From Vibrio fluminensis (GTDB lineage: Bacteria > Pseudomonadota > Gammaproteobacteria > Enterobacterales > Vibrionaceae), in assembly GCF_015278125.1 (NCBI RefSeq), contig NZ_JADILO010000006.1, forward strand, positions 107,215 through 171,214: a stretch of DNA of 64,000 nt, written 5' to 3'. Below are positions 28,301 to 37,818 of the stretch, one piece after another. The notes under the pieces are model-generated. The model did not search any database. It was not told the DNA's origin and saw only the letters and a list, made by a program, of their open reading frames with translations. How positions within the stretch are numbered: the first letter of the stretch is position 1; each line of letters begins with the position of its first letter. The position numbers and the translations under genes were made by a program.

Positions 28301-28459
28301 AGTGCACCAATGGCCAAAGCGCCAGGTACACAAGAGCTTAAAGAAATCACTATCAATGCAGCACCTTTGCGCACTGAACGCTACCAGCCAAAAGGCGCAG
28401 GTAGCCAAGTCGCTAAGAGCCAAGCAGGTTCGGGAATGACGAAGCCTTCAGGCTTCTAA
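25319..28459 (+). CDS. rne: Ribonuclease E
   Basis: The 1046-residue endonuclease organises the RNA degradosome at the inner membrane. The catalytic half (about 1-520) has the S1 domain, the metal aspartates D302 (SIDINSAR) and D345 (VIDFIDM), and the Zn-link CPRC (C403, C406). The C-terminal half is disordered: an arginine/asparagine-rich RNA-binding region around 600-700, a proline-alanine-glutamate-valine-rich tail, and a terminal segment with ASAPMAKAP resembling the E. coli PNPase-binding end. A motif close to the E. coli enolase site occurs twice (A823-V832 and A881-V890). A perfect 39-bp tandem duplication lies near the 3' end. The start has no strong ribosome site, which suits leader control. 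Confidence 0.97.
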   Translation: MKRMLINATQKEELRVALVDGQRLFDLDIESPGHESKKANIYKGRITRIEPSLEAAFVDYGAERHGFLPLKEIAREYFPEGYSYQGRPSIKEVLTEGQEVIVQVEKEERGSKGAALTTFISLAGSYLVLMPNNPRAGGISRRIEGDERTQLKAALSTLELPQGMGLIVRTAGVGKSAEELEWDLNVLLNHWGAIKQASDSNPAPFLIHQESNVIVRAIRDYLRRDIGEILIDSNTMYERALDHIRLVRPDFVSRVKKYDGEVPLFSHYQIESQIESAFQREVRLPSGGSIVIDPTEALTSIDINSARATKGGDIEETALNTNLEAADEIARQLRLRDLGGLVVIDFIDMTPVRHQREVENRLRDAVRMDRARVQIGRISRFGLLEMSRQRLSPSLAEASHHICPRCTGTGVIRDNESLALSVLRLIEEEALKDNTSQVLAVVPVPIASYLLNEKRRSVNHIERNQEVKITVVPNSDMETPHFEVIRVREGEEVDLLSYLLPKKLEAMKEAEGKETPDTEYKPKKIEEPALKGFAAPAQSAPTPAPVVKAPAAKAPVKAEEAKDEQPGLFGRFFKALGNFIFGSDKTEEPKKEETVEKEKPNRNNRNRRNNRNERGDQRRRNNRDGNRDGNRDSNRDSNRDNREDKRDNKRKPARDEANTEQKQTERKQQNRKPKQERRNKREDAKPSKVAEEGLKLAAEAQVDKPETRAEEKAVKVKERRQRRKLSKKVRVKDQLANAEQIDETNVEQVVEAAVAEATVVDTQAPVKAQPVVEAVDTDNDDAQEGKQRRNRRSPRHLRASGQRRRRGRDRRPNPFRLRKGGVASPEMAMGKVMPRYDLSKPAPRSQQAKEQQPALVTEAVVTETVAIEAAVTNVATLGGYACPEMAMGKVIIRREQPTVVEAPVETVAEPIVAEVVETAPVVEAPAVEIAQEVTETETAPVVEVTETVVEQVTEVVATEAVVEQVTEVVATEAVAPAKVAVAKAVLANAVKAHASAPMAKAPGTQELKEITINAAPLRTERYQPKGAGSQVAKSQAGSGMTKPSGF
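28160..28237 (+). repeat. Perfect 2 x 39-bp tandem repeat inside rne
   Basis: Two identical 39-base units (28160-28198 and 28199-28237) each encode [13 protein letters not shown]. The repeat is in frame, so copy-number change would lengthen or shorten the linker by 13 residues. Confidence 0.95.
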
Positions 28460-28477
28460 TCTCACAGCCCACTCTGA

Positions 28478-28508
28478 AAGGCTGCTAGTAATAGCAGCCT
28501 TTTCTTTT
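28478..28508 (+). terminator. Terminator of rne
   Basis: AGGCTGCTA and TAGCAGCCT with a three-base loop are followed by TTTTCTTTT, 20 bases after the stop. Confidence 0.9.
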
Positions 28509-28691
28509 ACTAAAAAGTCTCTTTCTCGATAACAAATATTTAGCATTTTTATCGGTTTACATCTGGTTTATTCTTGAACTTAATCACAGTTTTCGGTAGC
28601 ATGCGCCGACTCGAACTGAATCATGATTTAGTCACTTTGCTCTTTTATATTCCAACTTTGCTTCAGTGACTTATCAAGAAGAGATTCTCCA

Positions 28692-28724
28692 TATACCCGA
28701 GTAACGTTTAGATACTTGGATATA
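28692..28724. repeat. Short TATACCC-type inverted repeat
   Basis: TATACCCGAGTA (28692-28703) is answered by TACTTGGATATA (28713-28724), 10 of 12 complementary. It shares its end sequence with elements near 49501 and 61886-61939. Confidence 0.5.
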
Positions 28725-28752
28725 AATTAACACTTAGCCTAACTGAGCAAAT

Positions 28753-30312
28753 ATGTTTGAATTTCCACAATTTTCAAAACACTCTGTAAAAAACGACGTG
28801 TTGTCAGGCTTAACGGTTGCACTTGCTTTAGTTCCTGAAGCAGTAGCCTTTGCCTTTGTCGCTGGTGTTGACCCTATGGTCGGCTTATACGCGGCATTTA
28901 TCGTAGGTCTTGTAACCTCAATCTTTGGTGGTCGCCCTGGTATGATTTCTGGCGCAACAGGCGCGATGGCTGTTGTGATGGTTAGCCTAGTTGCGACTCA
29001 CGGCGTACAATACCTTTTTGCGGCAATCTTGCTTGCAGGTATTCTGCAAATTACCGCTGGCATCTTTAAATTGGGTAAGTTTATCCGTATGGTGCCGCAC
29101 CCAGTAATGATTGGTTTCGTAAATGGTTTAGCGATCGTTATCTTCTTAGCTCAACTTGGACAGTTTAAAGCGCCAGACCTCAGCGGTGCGCTAACATGGC
29201 TGCCAAACGACCAAATGTTCCTAATGCTTGGTCTAGTTGCGTTAACTATGGCAATCATCCATTTCCTGCCTAAACTGACGACAGCTGTACCTTCTTCATT
29301 GGTTGCGATCGTGACAGTGACCGCGCTCGTGGTTGGCTTGGATCTGGATACTCGCACGGTTGTAGACTTCCTACGCACTATGTCAGGCGACGAAGCAGCT
29401 ACTTTAGCAGGCTCTCTACCTACCTTCTCTATTCCTGAAGTACCGCTAACACTAGAAACGCTGCAGATCATTTTGCCATACGCGATTATTCTAGCGGCCA
29501 TCGGCTTAATTGAATCACTATTAACATTGACCGTATTGGATGAAATGACCAATACACGTGGTCAGTCAAACCGTGAATGTATGGGACAAGGTCTCGCGAA
29601 CATAACTTGTTCGGTATTCGGTGCGATGGGTGGTTGTGCGATGATCGGTCAATCGATGATCAATGTGAACTCCGGTGGTCGTGGCCGCCTGTCTGGTATC
29701 GTTGCGGCGGTAATGCTGCTGGTATTTATCCTGTTCGCATCATCACTGATTGAAATGATTCCTCTAGCTGCGCTCGTTGGCGTTATGTTTATGGTGGTCA
29801 TCGGTACCTTTGAATGGGCTACCTTTAAGCTTGCTCGCCGTGTGCCAAAACAAGACTTCTTCGTTATCGTACTAGTAACAGTAGTCACTGTACTGACTGA
29901 CCTTGCAGTGGCTGTGGCAGTGGGTGTGATTGCTTCGGCACTGATGTTCGCTTGGGAACACGCGAAACATATCTATGCTTCAAGCAAAATCAATGAAGAT
30001 GGCTCAAAAGAGTACAAAGTTCATGGTCCTATCTTCTTTGGTAGTGCTGCAAACTTCCTAGAGCTATTTGATGCGAAAAATGACCCAAGTGATGTGATTG
30101 TCGACTTCGCTAATTCACGCGTCACCGACCACTCTGCGATCGAAGCGATTGAAACGCTAGCTGAACGCTATGCTGCGGTAGGTAAAACGCTGCACTTGCG
30201 CCATCTGAGCCAAGATTGCCGTGCCCTGCTACATAAAGCAGGCAGCCTAGTGGAGATCAACGTTAAAGAAGATCCAAGCTACAAAGTCGCGACCGATGTT
30301 CTCGCGGGTTAA
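28753..30312 (+). CDS. SulP-family anion transporter with STAS domain
   Basis: The 519-residue protein has about 10-14 transmembrane segments (residues 12-400) and a C-terminal STAS domain (about 420-515). It starts with [22 protein letters not shown], the SulP signature, and has [18 protein letters not shown], the conserved loop also found in BicA-like bicarbonate transporters. Members carry sulfate, bicarbonate or dicarboxylates; the substrate here cannot be told. It is a single gene with its own terminator. Confidence 0.92.
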   Translation: MFEFPQFSKHSVKNDVLSGLTVALALVPEAVAFAFVAGVDPMVGLYAAFIVGLVTSIFGGRPGMISGATGAMAVVMVSLVATHGVQYLFAAILLAGILQITAGIFKLGKFIRMVPHPVMIGFVNGLAIVIFLAQLGQFKAPDLSGALTWLPNDQMFLMLGLVALTMAIIHFLPKLTTAVPSSLVAIVTVTALVVGLDLDTRTVVDFLRTMSGDEAATLAGSLPTFSIPEVPLTLETLQIILPYAIILAAIGLIESLLTLTVLDEMTNTRGQSNRECMGQGLANITCSVFGAMGGCAMIGQSMINVNSGGRGRLSGIVAAVMLLVFILFASSLIEMIPLAALVGVMFMVVIGTFEWATFKLARRVPKQDFFVIVLVTVVTVLTDLAVAVAVGVIASALMFAWEHAKHIYASSKINEDGSKEYKVHGPIFFGSAANFLELFDAKNDPSDVIVDFANSRVTDHSAIEAIETLAERYAAVGKTLHLRHLSQDCRALLHKAGSLVEINVKEDPSYKVATDVLAG

Positions 30313-30329
30313 CTAGCAGCTCAGATTTA

Positions 30330-30356
30330 AAAGGCTTCCCTCGGGAAGCCTTTTTT
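30330..30356 (+). terminator. Terminator of the SulP gene
   Basis: AAGGCTTCCC and GGGAAGCC arms are followed by TTTTTT, 18 bases after the stop. Confidence 0.92.
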
Positions 30357-30385
30357 GCATATGCGCTCTTGCGAAATAAAAACAA

Positions 30386-30411
30386 AAAGCCCTGTGATAT
30401 CACAGGGCTTT
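30386..30411 (-). terminator. Terminator of rhlE
   Basis: A 26-base perfect palindrome with arms AAAGCCCTGTGAT and ATCACAGGGCTTT, followed on the minus strand by TTTGTTTTT. Confidence 0.88.
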
Positions 30412-30436
30412 CTCAATCGAAGTTCGTCGCTAATCG

Positions 30437-31981
30437 TTAGCCGCGATTTGCGCTTGCTGGGCGCGGCTTACGGTTTTGTGCTGGCTTACGCGTTGCCTGA
30501 CCATTTGGTTTGCCGCCATTGCGTGAACGGTTACCACCATTATTATCCGTTGATTTCGCTCGGTTAGCTTGCCCGTTATTATTACCTTTACCTTGCGCAT
30601 TACCTTGGCCAGTTTTGTTAGCAGGCTTGCCCTGTCCTTTTGCTTTAGGCTTACCACTATTGGCATTTGGCTTTTTACCTTCGCTCGGTTTATCACCAAA
30701 ATGGCGCTTGTTCTTGCTTGCAGGCTTATGACCGCGAGCGTTGTCACCTGAGCGTTGACCATCTGCATGCTCTGATTTTGGTTTCTTAGGCTTCTTCGGT
30801 TTTTTTGCTTTAATTGGACGTGTATCCAATACAGATTCAGGCAATTCGTTTACCGCTTTATAGCCATCTAATTCAAGACGAGGCAGAACTTGTTTAATCA
30901 AACGCTCAATACCAAATAGCTCAGCGACTTCCTCATTACACACTAATGAAATTGCTTTACCCACTTCACCAGCACGGCCAGTACGACCAATGCGGTGCAC
31001 GTAATCTTCAGAAACATTAGGCAATTCAAAGTTAACCACTTGCGGAAGTTGCGGAATGTCGATGCCACGTGCGGCGATGTCTGTTGCAACTAATACTCGC
31101 ACTTCGCCCGATTTAAAATCAGCCAACGCTCGAGTACGCGCTCCTTGGCTCTTGTTGCCGTGAATTGGAGCCGCGGTAATGCCTTCACCATTTAAGTAAA
31201 ATGCAAGACGGTTGGCACCATGCTTGGTACGACAGAACACTAACACTTGACGCCAGTCACCATCGTTAATTAGCTTCACCAACATTGGCGCTTTTTTGCG
31301 CTTGTCTGCTGGGTAGATAAATTGCTCGATCGTTTTCGCCGTCGAGTTAGCTGGGTTAACTGAGATCTCAATTGGGTTGTTGACTAAGCCTTTGGCTAGA
31401 TCGCGAATTTCATTAGAGAACGTCGCCGAAAATAGCAAATTTTGGCGATTTTTTGGCAATAAATCGAGAATTTTACGAATATCGCGGATAAAGCCCATAT
31501 CAAGCATACGGTCAGCTTCATCCAATACCAACACTTCTAGCTGGTCAAATTTAACCGCCTTTTGGTTGTAAAGATCCATTAGACGCCCCGGCGTTGCCAC
31601 CAGCACATCCACACCACGAGTCAGTTTTAACATCTGTGGGTTGATTTTAACCCCGCCAAATACCACTGCAGAATTAAGATCAAGGTAACGGCTGTAGTTA
31701 TGCACGTTCTCATGCACCTGTGCCGCAAGTTCACGGGTTGGGGTTAAGATCAGTGCACGAATATGATTGTTCTTAACACGTGGACCATTATTAAGGCGCT
31801 CTAGAATTGGTAGCGTAAAGCCTGCGGTCTTGCCTGTCCCGGTCTGAGCTGCTGCCATGACGTCGTTGCCTTCAAGAATCGCTGGAATCGCCTTAGCTTG
31901 AATTGGCGAAGGAGTATCGTAGCCTTGTTCTTTGATGGCTTTAAGAATTGCAGTAGAAAGAGCGAGTGAGGTAAAACCCAT
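30437..31981 (-). CDS. rhlE: DEAD-box RNA helicase RhlE
   Basis: The 514-residue helicase has the full motif set: Q motif ([13 protein letters not shown]), [52 protein letters not shown] and [10 protein letters not shown] (core about 1-375). The C-terminal ~130 residues are low-complexity lysine/asparagine/glycine/arginine-rich, typical of RhlE and probably RNA-binding. RhlE acts in ribosome assembly and can join the degradosome. It is monocistronic. Confidence 0.92.
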   Translation of the reverse strand: MGFTSLALSTAILKAIKEQGYDTPSPIQAKAIPAILEGNDVMAAAQTGTGKTAGFTLPILERLNNGPRVKNNHIRALILTPTRELAAQVHENVHNYSRYLDLNSAVVFGGVKINPQMLKLTRGVDVLVATPGRLMDLYNQKAVKFDQLEVLVLDEADRMLDMGFIRDIRKILDLLPKNRQNLLFSATFSNEIRDLAKGLVNNPIEISVNPANSTAKTIEQFIYPADKRKKAPMLVKLINDGDWRQVLVFCRTKHGANRLAFYLNGEGITAAPIHGNKSQGARTRALADFKSGEVRVLVATDIAARGIDIPQLPQVVNFELPNVSEDYVHRIGRTGRAGEVGKAISLVCNEEVAELFGIERLIKQVLPRLELDGYKAVNELPESVLDTRPIKAKKPKKPKKPKSEHADGQRSGDNARGHKPASKNKRHFGDKPSEGKKPNANSGKPKAKGQGKPANKTGQGNAQGKGNNNGQANRAKSTDNNGGNRSRNGGKPNGQATRKPAQNRKPRPASANRG

Positions 31982-32120
31982 AAATTAGTTTCTCAATATA
32001 AAGTGGTTCATACCAAGCAAAACGATGAAATCTAGCTCGGATTGAAAAGTGCGACATTCTGAGGCTTTTGCCTGCTTGCCGCAACTATTGTTTTGGCTCG
32101 TTAATACGAATCAACAACAT

Positions 32121-32154
32121 AAAAAATAAAAGGCTGGGAGTTTGCCCAGCCTTT
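32121..32154 (-). terminator. Terminator of rnd
   Basis: AAAGGCTGGG and CCCAGCCTTT arms are followed on the minus strand by a T-rich run. Confidence 0.85.
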
Positions 32155-32188
32155 CCATGTGCAGAGTTAATTAACCTAAATTGGTTCT

Positions 32189-33307
32189 CTATTTAATCAG
32201 CTTATCGAGCTTTTGACCGAGTAACTCTAAACGCCAACCTTGCATTACATCTGGCAGTTTGTTCTCGTCTCGGTTGCGTTTCCAAACCCAACTGATCACA
32301 CTGTTAAGCTGTTTTTTCGATGCCAAAAATTCGCTGGCTAAACCACTGCTATCTGATGCTTTCTTCACTTCATCTTTCAGCACTTTAAACAGCTGCTTGT
32401 AACCAGGCTTGTCCATCAAACGAACAATCTTCTCGGGATGTTGTTCTGTTGGCGTCATTTTTGCTGCTTTCACTAGCGCGATGATGCGCGCACTATGTCG
32501 CTGCACAGAACGAGGATCCATGCCCTCTTGTTCCATTTGGTAGCGGTTAGTGAGACCTAAACGAGCAACCGTCAGCAAATCATTCTCTTTAAACACAAAG
32601 TTAAGCGCTAAGTCACGACGTAACGCTTCTTTATAGCGCCATGTCGCCAACGGTTTTAGAATCGCTAACTCACGTGGTTTAAGCTGCCACGCACCTTTAA
32701 TATCAAGATAGACATTATCGGCATCCACAGTTTTGATACGTTTAGCCGCAATCAGTTCACACTCTTGTTTAGCCGCTTGCCACCAGCCAGCTTGTTCAAC
32801 TTCGGTAAGTAACTTCTCATAAAGCGGTTTTAGGTAATAAACATCTGCCGCGGCATAATCAAGCTGCTTTTGCGATAGCGGACGCGCCATCCAGTCAGTA
32901 CGCGACTCACTCTTGTCCAATGCCACGCCAAGGTTTGCTTCGACTAACGCCGCAAAACCCGTAGACAAACCGTTGCCAAGGAACGCCGCCATGATTTGCG
33001 TATCAACCATTGGCTGCGGTAAGCACTTAAAGCTATTGAAGAATACCTCAAGGTCTTCACCACAAGCATGTAAAACCTTCATTACCGAAGTATCTTTCAA
33101 TAGCTCAACAAACGCGCTCATATCTTCGATTTCGAGTGGGTCAATCAAAGAGAGTGTTTCACCGTCAAACAACTGGATCAAACCTAGTTGTGGGTAATAA
33201 GTACGGGTGCGAACAAACTCAGTATCAAGCATTACAGCTTCAACAGTTCGCGCTTTTTTGCACACAGCTTCTAGCTCTGCACTTTGAGTAATAATCTGAT
33301 AGTTCAC
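32189..33307 (-). CDS. rnd: Ribonuclease D
   Basis: The 372-residue 3'-5' exonuclease matures tRNA ends. The DEDDy motifs are visible: MLDTEFVRTRTYYP (D and E, about residues 28-30), LHACGEDLEVF and YAAADVYYLKPLY. An HRDC domain follows around 210-290 (KPRELAILKPLATWRYKEALRRDL). It lies 71 bases behind fadD, the same neighbour as in E. coli. Confidence 0.95.
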   Translation of the reverse strand: MNYQIITQSAELEAVCKKARTVEAVMLDTEFVRTRTYYPQLGLIQLFDGETLSLIDPLEIEDMSAFVELLKDTSVMKVLHACGEDLEVFFNSFKCLPQPMVDTQIMAAFLGNGLSTGFAALVEANLGVALDKSESRTDWMARPLSQKQLDYAAADVYYLKPLYEKLLTEVEQAGWWQAAKQECELIAAKRIKTVDADNVYLDIKGAWQLKPRELAILKPLATWRYKEALRRDLALNFVFKENDLLTVARLGLTNRYQMEQEGMDPRSVQRHSARIIALVKAAKMTPTEQHPEKIVRLMDKPGYKQLFKVLKDEVKKASDSSGLASEFLASKKQLNSVISWVWKRNRDENKLPDVMQGWRLELLGQKLDKLIK

Positions 33308-33321
33308 TTAATTCTCGCATT

Positions 33322-33348
33322 AAAAATGCCGGCATGGTCTGCCGGCAT
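33322..33348 (-). terminator. Terminator of fadD
   Basis: ATGCCGGCA and TGCCGGCAT with a five-base loop are followed on the minus strand by TTTTTA. Read-through to rnd remains possible. Confidence 0.85.
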
Positions 33349-33378
33349 TCTATCATTATTTATTCAGGGCTGCTTGGC

Positions 33379-35082
33379 TTACTCAGCGTTCGCTTCTGCC
33401 TTCTGCGCTAAAATTGCATCATTCTCTTCACGAAGAACGCGACGCAGGATCTTACCAACGTTCGTTTTTGGTAGATCATCCTTAAACTCAACCAGTTTAG
33501 GGATCTTGTAGCCAGTTAAATGCTGACGACAATGCGCGATCACTTCTTCTTTGGTTAGGCTTGGGTCGCGTTTCACAACGTAAAGCTTAACGATTTCACC
33601 TGAGACTTCATGAGATTGACCAATCGCGGCAACTTCTAACACTTTACCATGCAGTGAAACCACATCTTCGATTTCATTCGGGTAAACGTTAAAGCCTGAC
33701 ACAAGAATCATGTCTTTCTTACGGTCAACAATGTACAGCAAACCTTCATCGTCAAACTTAACGATGTCGCCCGTCGATAGCCAGCCATCTTCAGTCAAGA
33801 CTTCTTTGGTCGCTTCAGTACGCTGCCAGTAGCCCTGCATTACTTGAGGACCACGAACTTGAAGCTCGCCCACTTCCGTATTTGGTAATGGGTTGCCTTC
33901 TTCATCAACAATACGTACTTCTGTTGATGGTACTGGCAGACCAATTGCACCAGTGTAATCAGTCAAATCGTATGGGTTACCGGTTACTAGCGGTGCGCAC
34001 TCGGTTAAACCGTAGCCTTCGAGTAGATGCACACCCGTGATCTTTTTCCAGCGCTCAGCCACACCACGTTGTACAGCCATACCGCCGCCTACTGAAAGCT
34101 TCATCTTGCTGAAATCTAGCTCATGGAAGTCTTCATTGTTTACTAGCGCATTGAACAGAGTGTTTACCCCTGTCATGGCTGTGAATGGGTATTTTTGCAG
34201 CTCTTTAATAAAACCAGGGATATCACGTGGGTTAGTGATAAGCAGGTTGCGGCCACCGATCTCAATGAACAATAAGCAGTTCACTGTTAGCGCGAATACG
34301 TGGTAGAGCGGCAACGCGGTTACAACAAGCTCGCGACCTTCAGACAATACAGGACCATAAGCCCCCTTCGCTTGAAGTACGTTTGCGACCATGTTGCGGT
34401 GCGTCAAAATTGCCCCTTTAGCAACACCTGTTGTACCACCGGTGTATTGCAAGAAGGCAATATCATCGCCAGTCATAAATGGTTTCACGTACTGTAGACG
34501 ACGACCTTTGTGCAGTGCTTTACGCATTGAAATTGCACCCGGTAGATCGTACTTAGGCACCATACCTTTAACGTATTTCACCACGAAATCGACGATGGTT
34601 CCTTTAGCACGAGGTAGCATTTGACCAAGACTAGTCAGAATGACGTGCTTAACTGGCGTATTATCAACGATTTGCTCAAGGGTATTGGCAAAGTTAGAGA
34701 CGATAACAATCGCTTTTGCACCAGAGTCATTCAATTGATGCTCAAGTTCACGTGGCGTGTATAGTGGGTTAACGTTTACCGCAATAAGACCAGCACGCAA
34801 GATACCAAACAGCGCTACCGGATATTGCAGCAAGTTTGGCATCATTAATGCCACACGGTCGCCTTTTTGTAATTTGAGATCGTTTTGTAGGTACGCGGCA
34901 AAAGCTCGGCTGCGCTCTTCCAACTTACGGAAGGTCATTACCGAACCCATATTCATAAATGCAGGCTGATCAGCGTATTTCTGTACTGATTGCTCAAACA
35001 TTTCTACCAATGATGGATATTGGTCTGGGTTGATGTGCTCAGGCACTTCGCTTGGATAACGAGATAACCAAGGTTTATCCAC
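33379..35082 (-). CDS. fadD: Long-chain fatty acid-CoA ligase FadD
   Basis: The 567-residue AMP-forming ligase activates exogenous long-chain fatty acids at the inner membrane. It has the P-loop [14 protein letters not shown] (about residue 215), [29 protein letters not shown] (the fatty-acyl-CoA synthetase signature) and [19 protein letters not shown] with a C-terminal lysine in [11 protein letters not shown]. It is a single gene whose 204-base leader contains an unusual inverted-repeat element. I see no clear FadR operator there. Confidence 0.95.
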   Translation of the reverse strand: MDKPWLSRYPSEVPEHINPDQYPSLVEMFEQSVQKYADQPAFMNMGSVMTFRKLEERSRAFAAYLQNDLKLQKGDRVALMMPNLLQYPVALFGILRAGLIAVNVNPLYTPRELEHQLNDSGAKAIVIVSNFANTLEQIVDNTPVKHVILTSLGQMLPRAKGTIVDFVVKYVKGMVPKYDLPGAISMRKALHKGRRLQYVKPFMTGDDIAFLQYTGGTTGVAKGAILTHRNMVANVLQAKGAYGPVLSEGRELVVTALPLYHVFALTVNCLLFIEIGGRNLLITNPRDIPGFIKELQKYPFTAMTGVNTLFNALVNNEDFHELDFSKMKLSVGGGMAVQRGVAERWKKITGVHLLEGYGLTECAPLVTGNPYDLTDYTGAIGLPVPSTEVRIVDEEGNPLPNTEVGELQVRGPQVMQGYWQRTEATKEVLTEDGWLSTGDIVKFDDEGLLYIVDRKKDMILVSGFNVYPNEIEDVVSLHGKVLEVAAIGQSHEVSGEIVKLYVVKRDPSLTKEEVIAHCRQHLTGYKIPKLVEFKDDLPKTNVGKILRRVLREENDAILAQKAEANAE

Positions 35083-35106
35083 GATACTACTCCTCGAATT
35101 AGACAG

Positions 35107-35248
35107 GTGTTGTAATACGTTACTCTATCGCCGTAACGGTGCCACATACTCGATAAATCGGCATGCTTCATCAGTATGCAACATCACAATATTGCACAAG
35201 GGGTTACCATGCTTTTTATGGCACGTCATTCATGCTGTATTACAACAC
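35107..35248. repeat. 142-bp inverted-repeat element in the fadD leader
   Basis: Perfect 12-base inverted repeats GTGTTGTAATAC (35107-35118) and GTATTACAACAC (35237-35248) bound the element. Inner arms GTGCCA and TGGCAC add a second nested pair. It could be a miniature mobile element or two operator copies in opposite orientation. Confidence 0.65.
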
Positions 35249-35286
35249 AGGCTGAGTGTTCGAGCACCTAAAGCTCAAACACTTGT

Positions 35287-36132
35287 TTAAATTTTGTTAA
35301 CTAAAGCAAAAATCTGTTGCGCTGTTAAGGCAGGTTGCTGCAAATGGCAATGATGTCCACCTGCGATGTAGGCAACGTTGGCTAAGTTGTCGCTATCTTG
35401 CGTTAAGTGAGGGTAACCTTGCTCACCTAAAATCAGCCAATTGGGACACTCAATTTGCTGGCGAATTTGCTCAGCGTGTTGAAATGACATTCGATACAGA
35501 GAGTCACTTTGCAACTTAATATCATGTCTTAAGCGCCACCCTTTTGGGCTCACTTCGCCACCACGCCACACGATCGGAGCAATTTGCTCTGCTGTAACAT
35601 GATTTACCGAAGCTCTGCGTTCAATGATCTCGTCAATCGAAGCAAATTCACGTGCTGGTTTGTGGCGGACTCGACGACGTTTAATCACGCCATCACGTAG
35701 CCTTTGCACGGTTTTTTCACTCGATTCTGCCAGTGGACCATTGCCTTCAATCTGCACTAAAGCAGAGACTTGCTCAGGAAAGGCGGCACTATAGCAACTT
35801 GCAATCAAAGCACCAAGCGAATGTCCTACTAACACTAACTTGTTTGGCGAAAGATTAAGCAAAAACTGATAAAGGTCATCAATATAGTCATGAAATGGGT
35901 AGTAATTACCATCACACTTATGTTCGGACAAACCATGACCAGGTAAGTCAATCGCGCATTGGTGTATGTGAGGAGCAAGCTGATGTAGCTCTAACATTAC
36001 CGTCTCAAAGCTAGCCGCATTATCTAACCAGCCATGTAAGTAAACAACCGTCAAGCCTGTTTGGTTGGCGTGGCCAATTTCTCGTGCTGCCAACCTCGTA
36101 TCTAGCAGTTGGTAATGAGTCTCTTGAAACAT
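35287..36132 (-). CDS. Alpha/beta-fold hydrolase
   Basis: The 281-residue protein has the alpha/beta hydrolase pattern: VYLHGWLDNAASFE (oxyanion HG), the nucleophile in LVGHSLGALIAS (about residue 102), an acid in the C-terminal half and the catalytic histidine in YIAGGHHCHLQQP. There is no signal peptide. It resembles serine hydrolase-like esterases conserved next to yeaY in vibrios; the substrate is unknown. It abuts the slp lipoprotein gene directly (0 bases), so it is in an operon with it. Confidence 0.87.
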   Translation of the reverse strand: MFQETHYQLLDTRLAAREIGHANQTGLTVVYLHGWLDNAASFETVMLELHQLAPHIHQCAIDLPGHGLSEHKCDGNYYPFHDYIDDLYQFLLNLSPNKLVLVGHSLGALIASCYSAAFPEQVSALVQIEGNGPLAESSEKTVQRLRDGVIKRRRVRHKPAREFASIDEIIERRASVNHVTAEQIAPIVWRGGEVSPKGWRLRHDIKLQSDSLYRMSFQHAEQIRQQIECPNWLILGEQGYPHLTQDSDNLANVAYIAGGHHCHLQQPALTAQQIFALVNKI

Positions 36133-36690
36133 TTATTTGACGTCTTGAATGATGCGACCTTGACGGGTGCTGTAGTGGATATCGCGACAATAGATACCGC
36201 GACAAGGATAAATGTAACTGCCAGTTTCATTGACAATGACACGCTCCTCAATTTTCCATAAACGGTAGCCTTGCGCATTCATAACGGGAAAATCGTAATC
36301 AAATTCACCAACAGGTGATACTTCCGTGCCATTTGATGAGCCTAAAAAGGTAATTAAGCGTCCAGGTGCAAATGCCACTGGATCTTCGAAACCTTGTAGG
36401 TAAACGACAAAGCGACCTTTCGGCTCTTGGTCAAGATCGGGCTTGCCTGCTGAGTCAATGGGCAAATTGACAACTTCAATACGAGTGCGCTCGGTTTGAT
36501 TGTCGACACTGGCAATTACGCCACCTAAACGGACTTCTGAGTTGAGGTTAGGCGCTTGTTGCCAAGCCGCGTAGTCGGTAACTACATTGGGATTATCTGA
36601 AGCTAATTGCTCCGGAAGTGAAGAACAAGCGGTAAGAGCAAGCAAAGCAGTCGCGCAAATGGCTGACTTAATAAAACGCAGATTTTTCAT
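36133..36690 (-). CDS. yeaY: Slp-family outer-membrane lipoprotein (YeaY-like)
   Basis: The 185-residue protein has a lipoprotein signal (ATALLALTACSSLPEQ; lipidated Cys at about residue 22). A Slp domain follows with VRLGGVIASVDNQTERTRIEVVNLPID and GRFVVYLQGFEDPVAF. Slp proteins are outer-membrane lipoproteins of poorly known function, induced in stationary phase in E. coli. The E. coli homologue yeaY also lies between fadD and tsaB. Confidence 0.9.
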   Translation of the reverse strand: MKNLRFIKSAICATALLALTACSSLPEQLASDNPNVVTDYAAWQQAPNLNSEVRLGGVIASVDNQTERTRIEVVNLPIDSAGKPDLDQEPKGRFVVYLQGFEDPVAFAPGRLITFLGSSNGTEVSPVGEFDYDFPVMNAQGYRLWKIEERVIVNETGSYIYPCRGIYCRDIHYSTRQGRIIQDVK

Positions 36691-36763
36691 AGTTTGGGTC
36701 TACTCATCTGATCGGTTATCTAAAGTATAGCGAAACGAATCACGAAGCCCGTTGGGCCAAAAC

Positions 36764-37066
36764 TTATATATAGATATCGACACCCAGCATCTGAATCAGT
36801 TCATCGCGTTTTGCCTGATTCATCACCCTCATGTACTCTTCCATTGCTTTGCGACCACGACCTTCAGGAAGATCGTACTGAATTTGCGCCTTATGAATGT
36901 CAGATTCTTGTACATGTCGAATAGTATGGGCAACCGCATTAGCCACCTTAGAAGGTTGGGATACATCCCCTTTCTGTTGGGCTTTTTTTACCCCGTTCTT
37001 TTTATTGACTCGATTGGTTTTACCCGAGCCCGGTATAGAAGGAGGTAATCCGTTAATTGACACCAT
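36764..37066 (-). CDS. Small conserved basic protein of unknown function
   Basis: The 100-residue product starts MVSINGLPPSIPGSGKTNRV. It has a lysine/asparagine-rich unstructured N-terminal half and a helical C-terminal half containing AQIQYDLPEGRGRKAMEEY and RDELIQMLGVDIYI. No catalytic motif is visible; the GSGKT stretch is not in a P-loop context. I use the ATG at 37066 with AGGTG six bases upstream; a GTG three codons earlier is possible. I do not recognise a named family. It sits between slp and tsaB. Confidence 0.75.
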   Translation of the reverse strand: MVSINGLPPSIPGSGKTNRVNKKNGVKKAQQKGDVSQPSKVANAVAHTIRHVQESDIHKAQIQYDLPEGRGRKAMEEYMRVMNQAKRDELIQMLGVDIYI

Positions 37067-37108
37067 ACTATTCACCTATCATCCGTAGACTATGAATTAG
37101 CTAATCAG

Positions 37109-37810
37109 TTACTCACGACCCGGCAACTTTTTCCATGCCACATTGTCACGTAGATAAACTGGGCTAGACTCTTCTACTGGTACTGTCTCGCCTTTAGCAA
37201 ACATGTGCTTGGCTACCTGCACAATATCTTGTGCATCTGGGAACAATACATCGCCTGCTACGCGCGTTAGTGGCAATGCTGCCAACTCATCTTGATACGC
37301 ATCCCAACCTGTACCCGCAGTCGTCCATTGCAGCTCATCTGCCGCAATTTGCTCACACAGTGTAGCTGGCGGAATCACACATTCAGCATCAGTCGCTAGC
37401 CATTCACCAGTCTCTTGGCGGCTGTAACGACCCCAGTATACTTCATTCATACGCGCATCAATTGCCGCTGCTACATGGGTTGCGCCATTCACACGATACG
37501 TACCCTGCGCCATTGCCTCTAGTGTTGATACACCAATCATAGGTAAATCAGCACCAAATGCTAAGCCTTGCGCAATACCGATACCAATGCGCACACCAGT
37601 AAAGCTGCCTGGTCCGCGACCAAATGCCAAAGCATCAAGCTCTGCTAGGGTAACACCCGCTTCTTTAAGCACTTCGTCGACCATTGGCAGAACCAACTTA
37701 GTGTGGTCACGTGGTGCTACTTGGCTACGTGCATAGACTTGGTCGTCGACAAGTAGTGCAACTGAGCAGTTCTCAGTTGATGTATCTAGGGCAAGAATCT
37801 TTGCGCTCAT
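37109..37810 (-). CDS. tsaB: tRNA threonylcarbamoyladenosine protein TsaB
   Basis: The 233-residue ASKHA-fold protein starts [16 protein letters not shown] and contains [22 protein letters not shown], both diagnostic. It lacks the metal-binding motif of TsaD, which it supports together with TsaE in making t6A37 on ANN-decoding tRNAs. It lies eight bases behind yoaA, as in E. coli. Confidence 0.95.
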   Translation of the reverse strand: MSAKILALDTSTENCSVALLVDDQVYARSQVAPRDHTKLVLPMVDEVLKEAGVTLAELDALAFGRGPGSFTGVRIGIGIAQGLAFGADLPMIGVSTLEAMAQGTYRVNGATHVAAAIDARMNEVYWGRYSRQETGEWLATDAECVIPPATLCEQIAADELQWTTAGTGWDAYQDELAALPLTRVAGDVLFPDAQDIVQVAKHMFAKGETVPVEESSPVYLRDNVAWKKLPGRE

Positions 37811-37818
37811 TGAATTCT

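Noticed and set aside
35083..35286. FadR operator upstream of fadD
   Set aside because: No sequence with a CTGGTCNGACC-like core is present; the region is instead taken up by the inverted-repeat element.
36990..37030. GSGKT in the small protein before tsaB as a P-loop
   Set aside because: It lacks the surrounding beta-strand/helix pattern and any Walker B; the region looks disordered.
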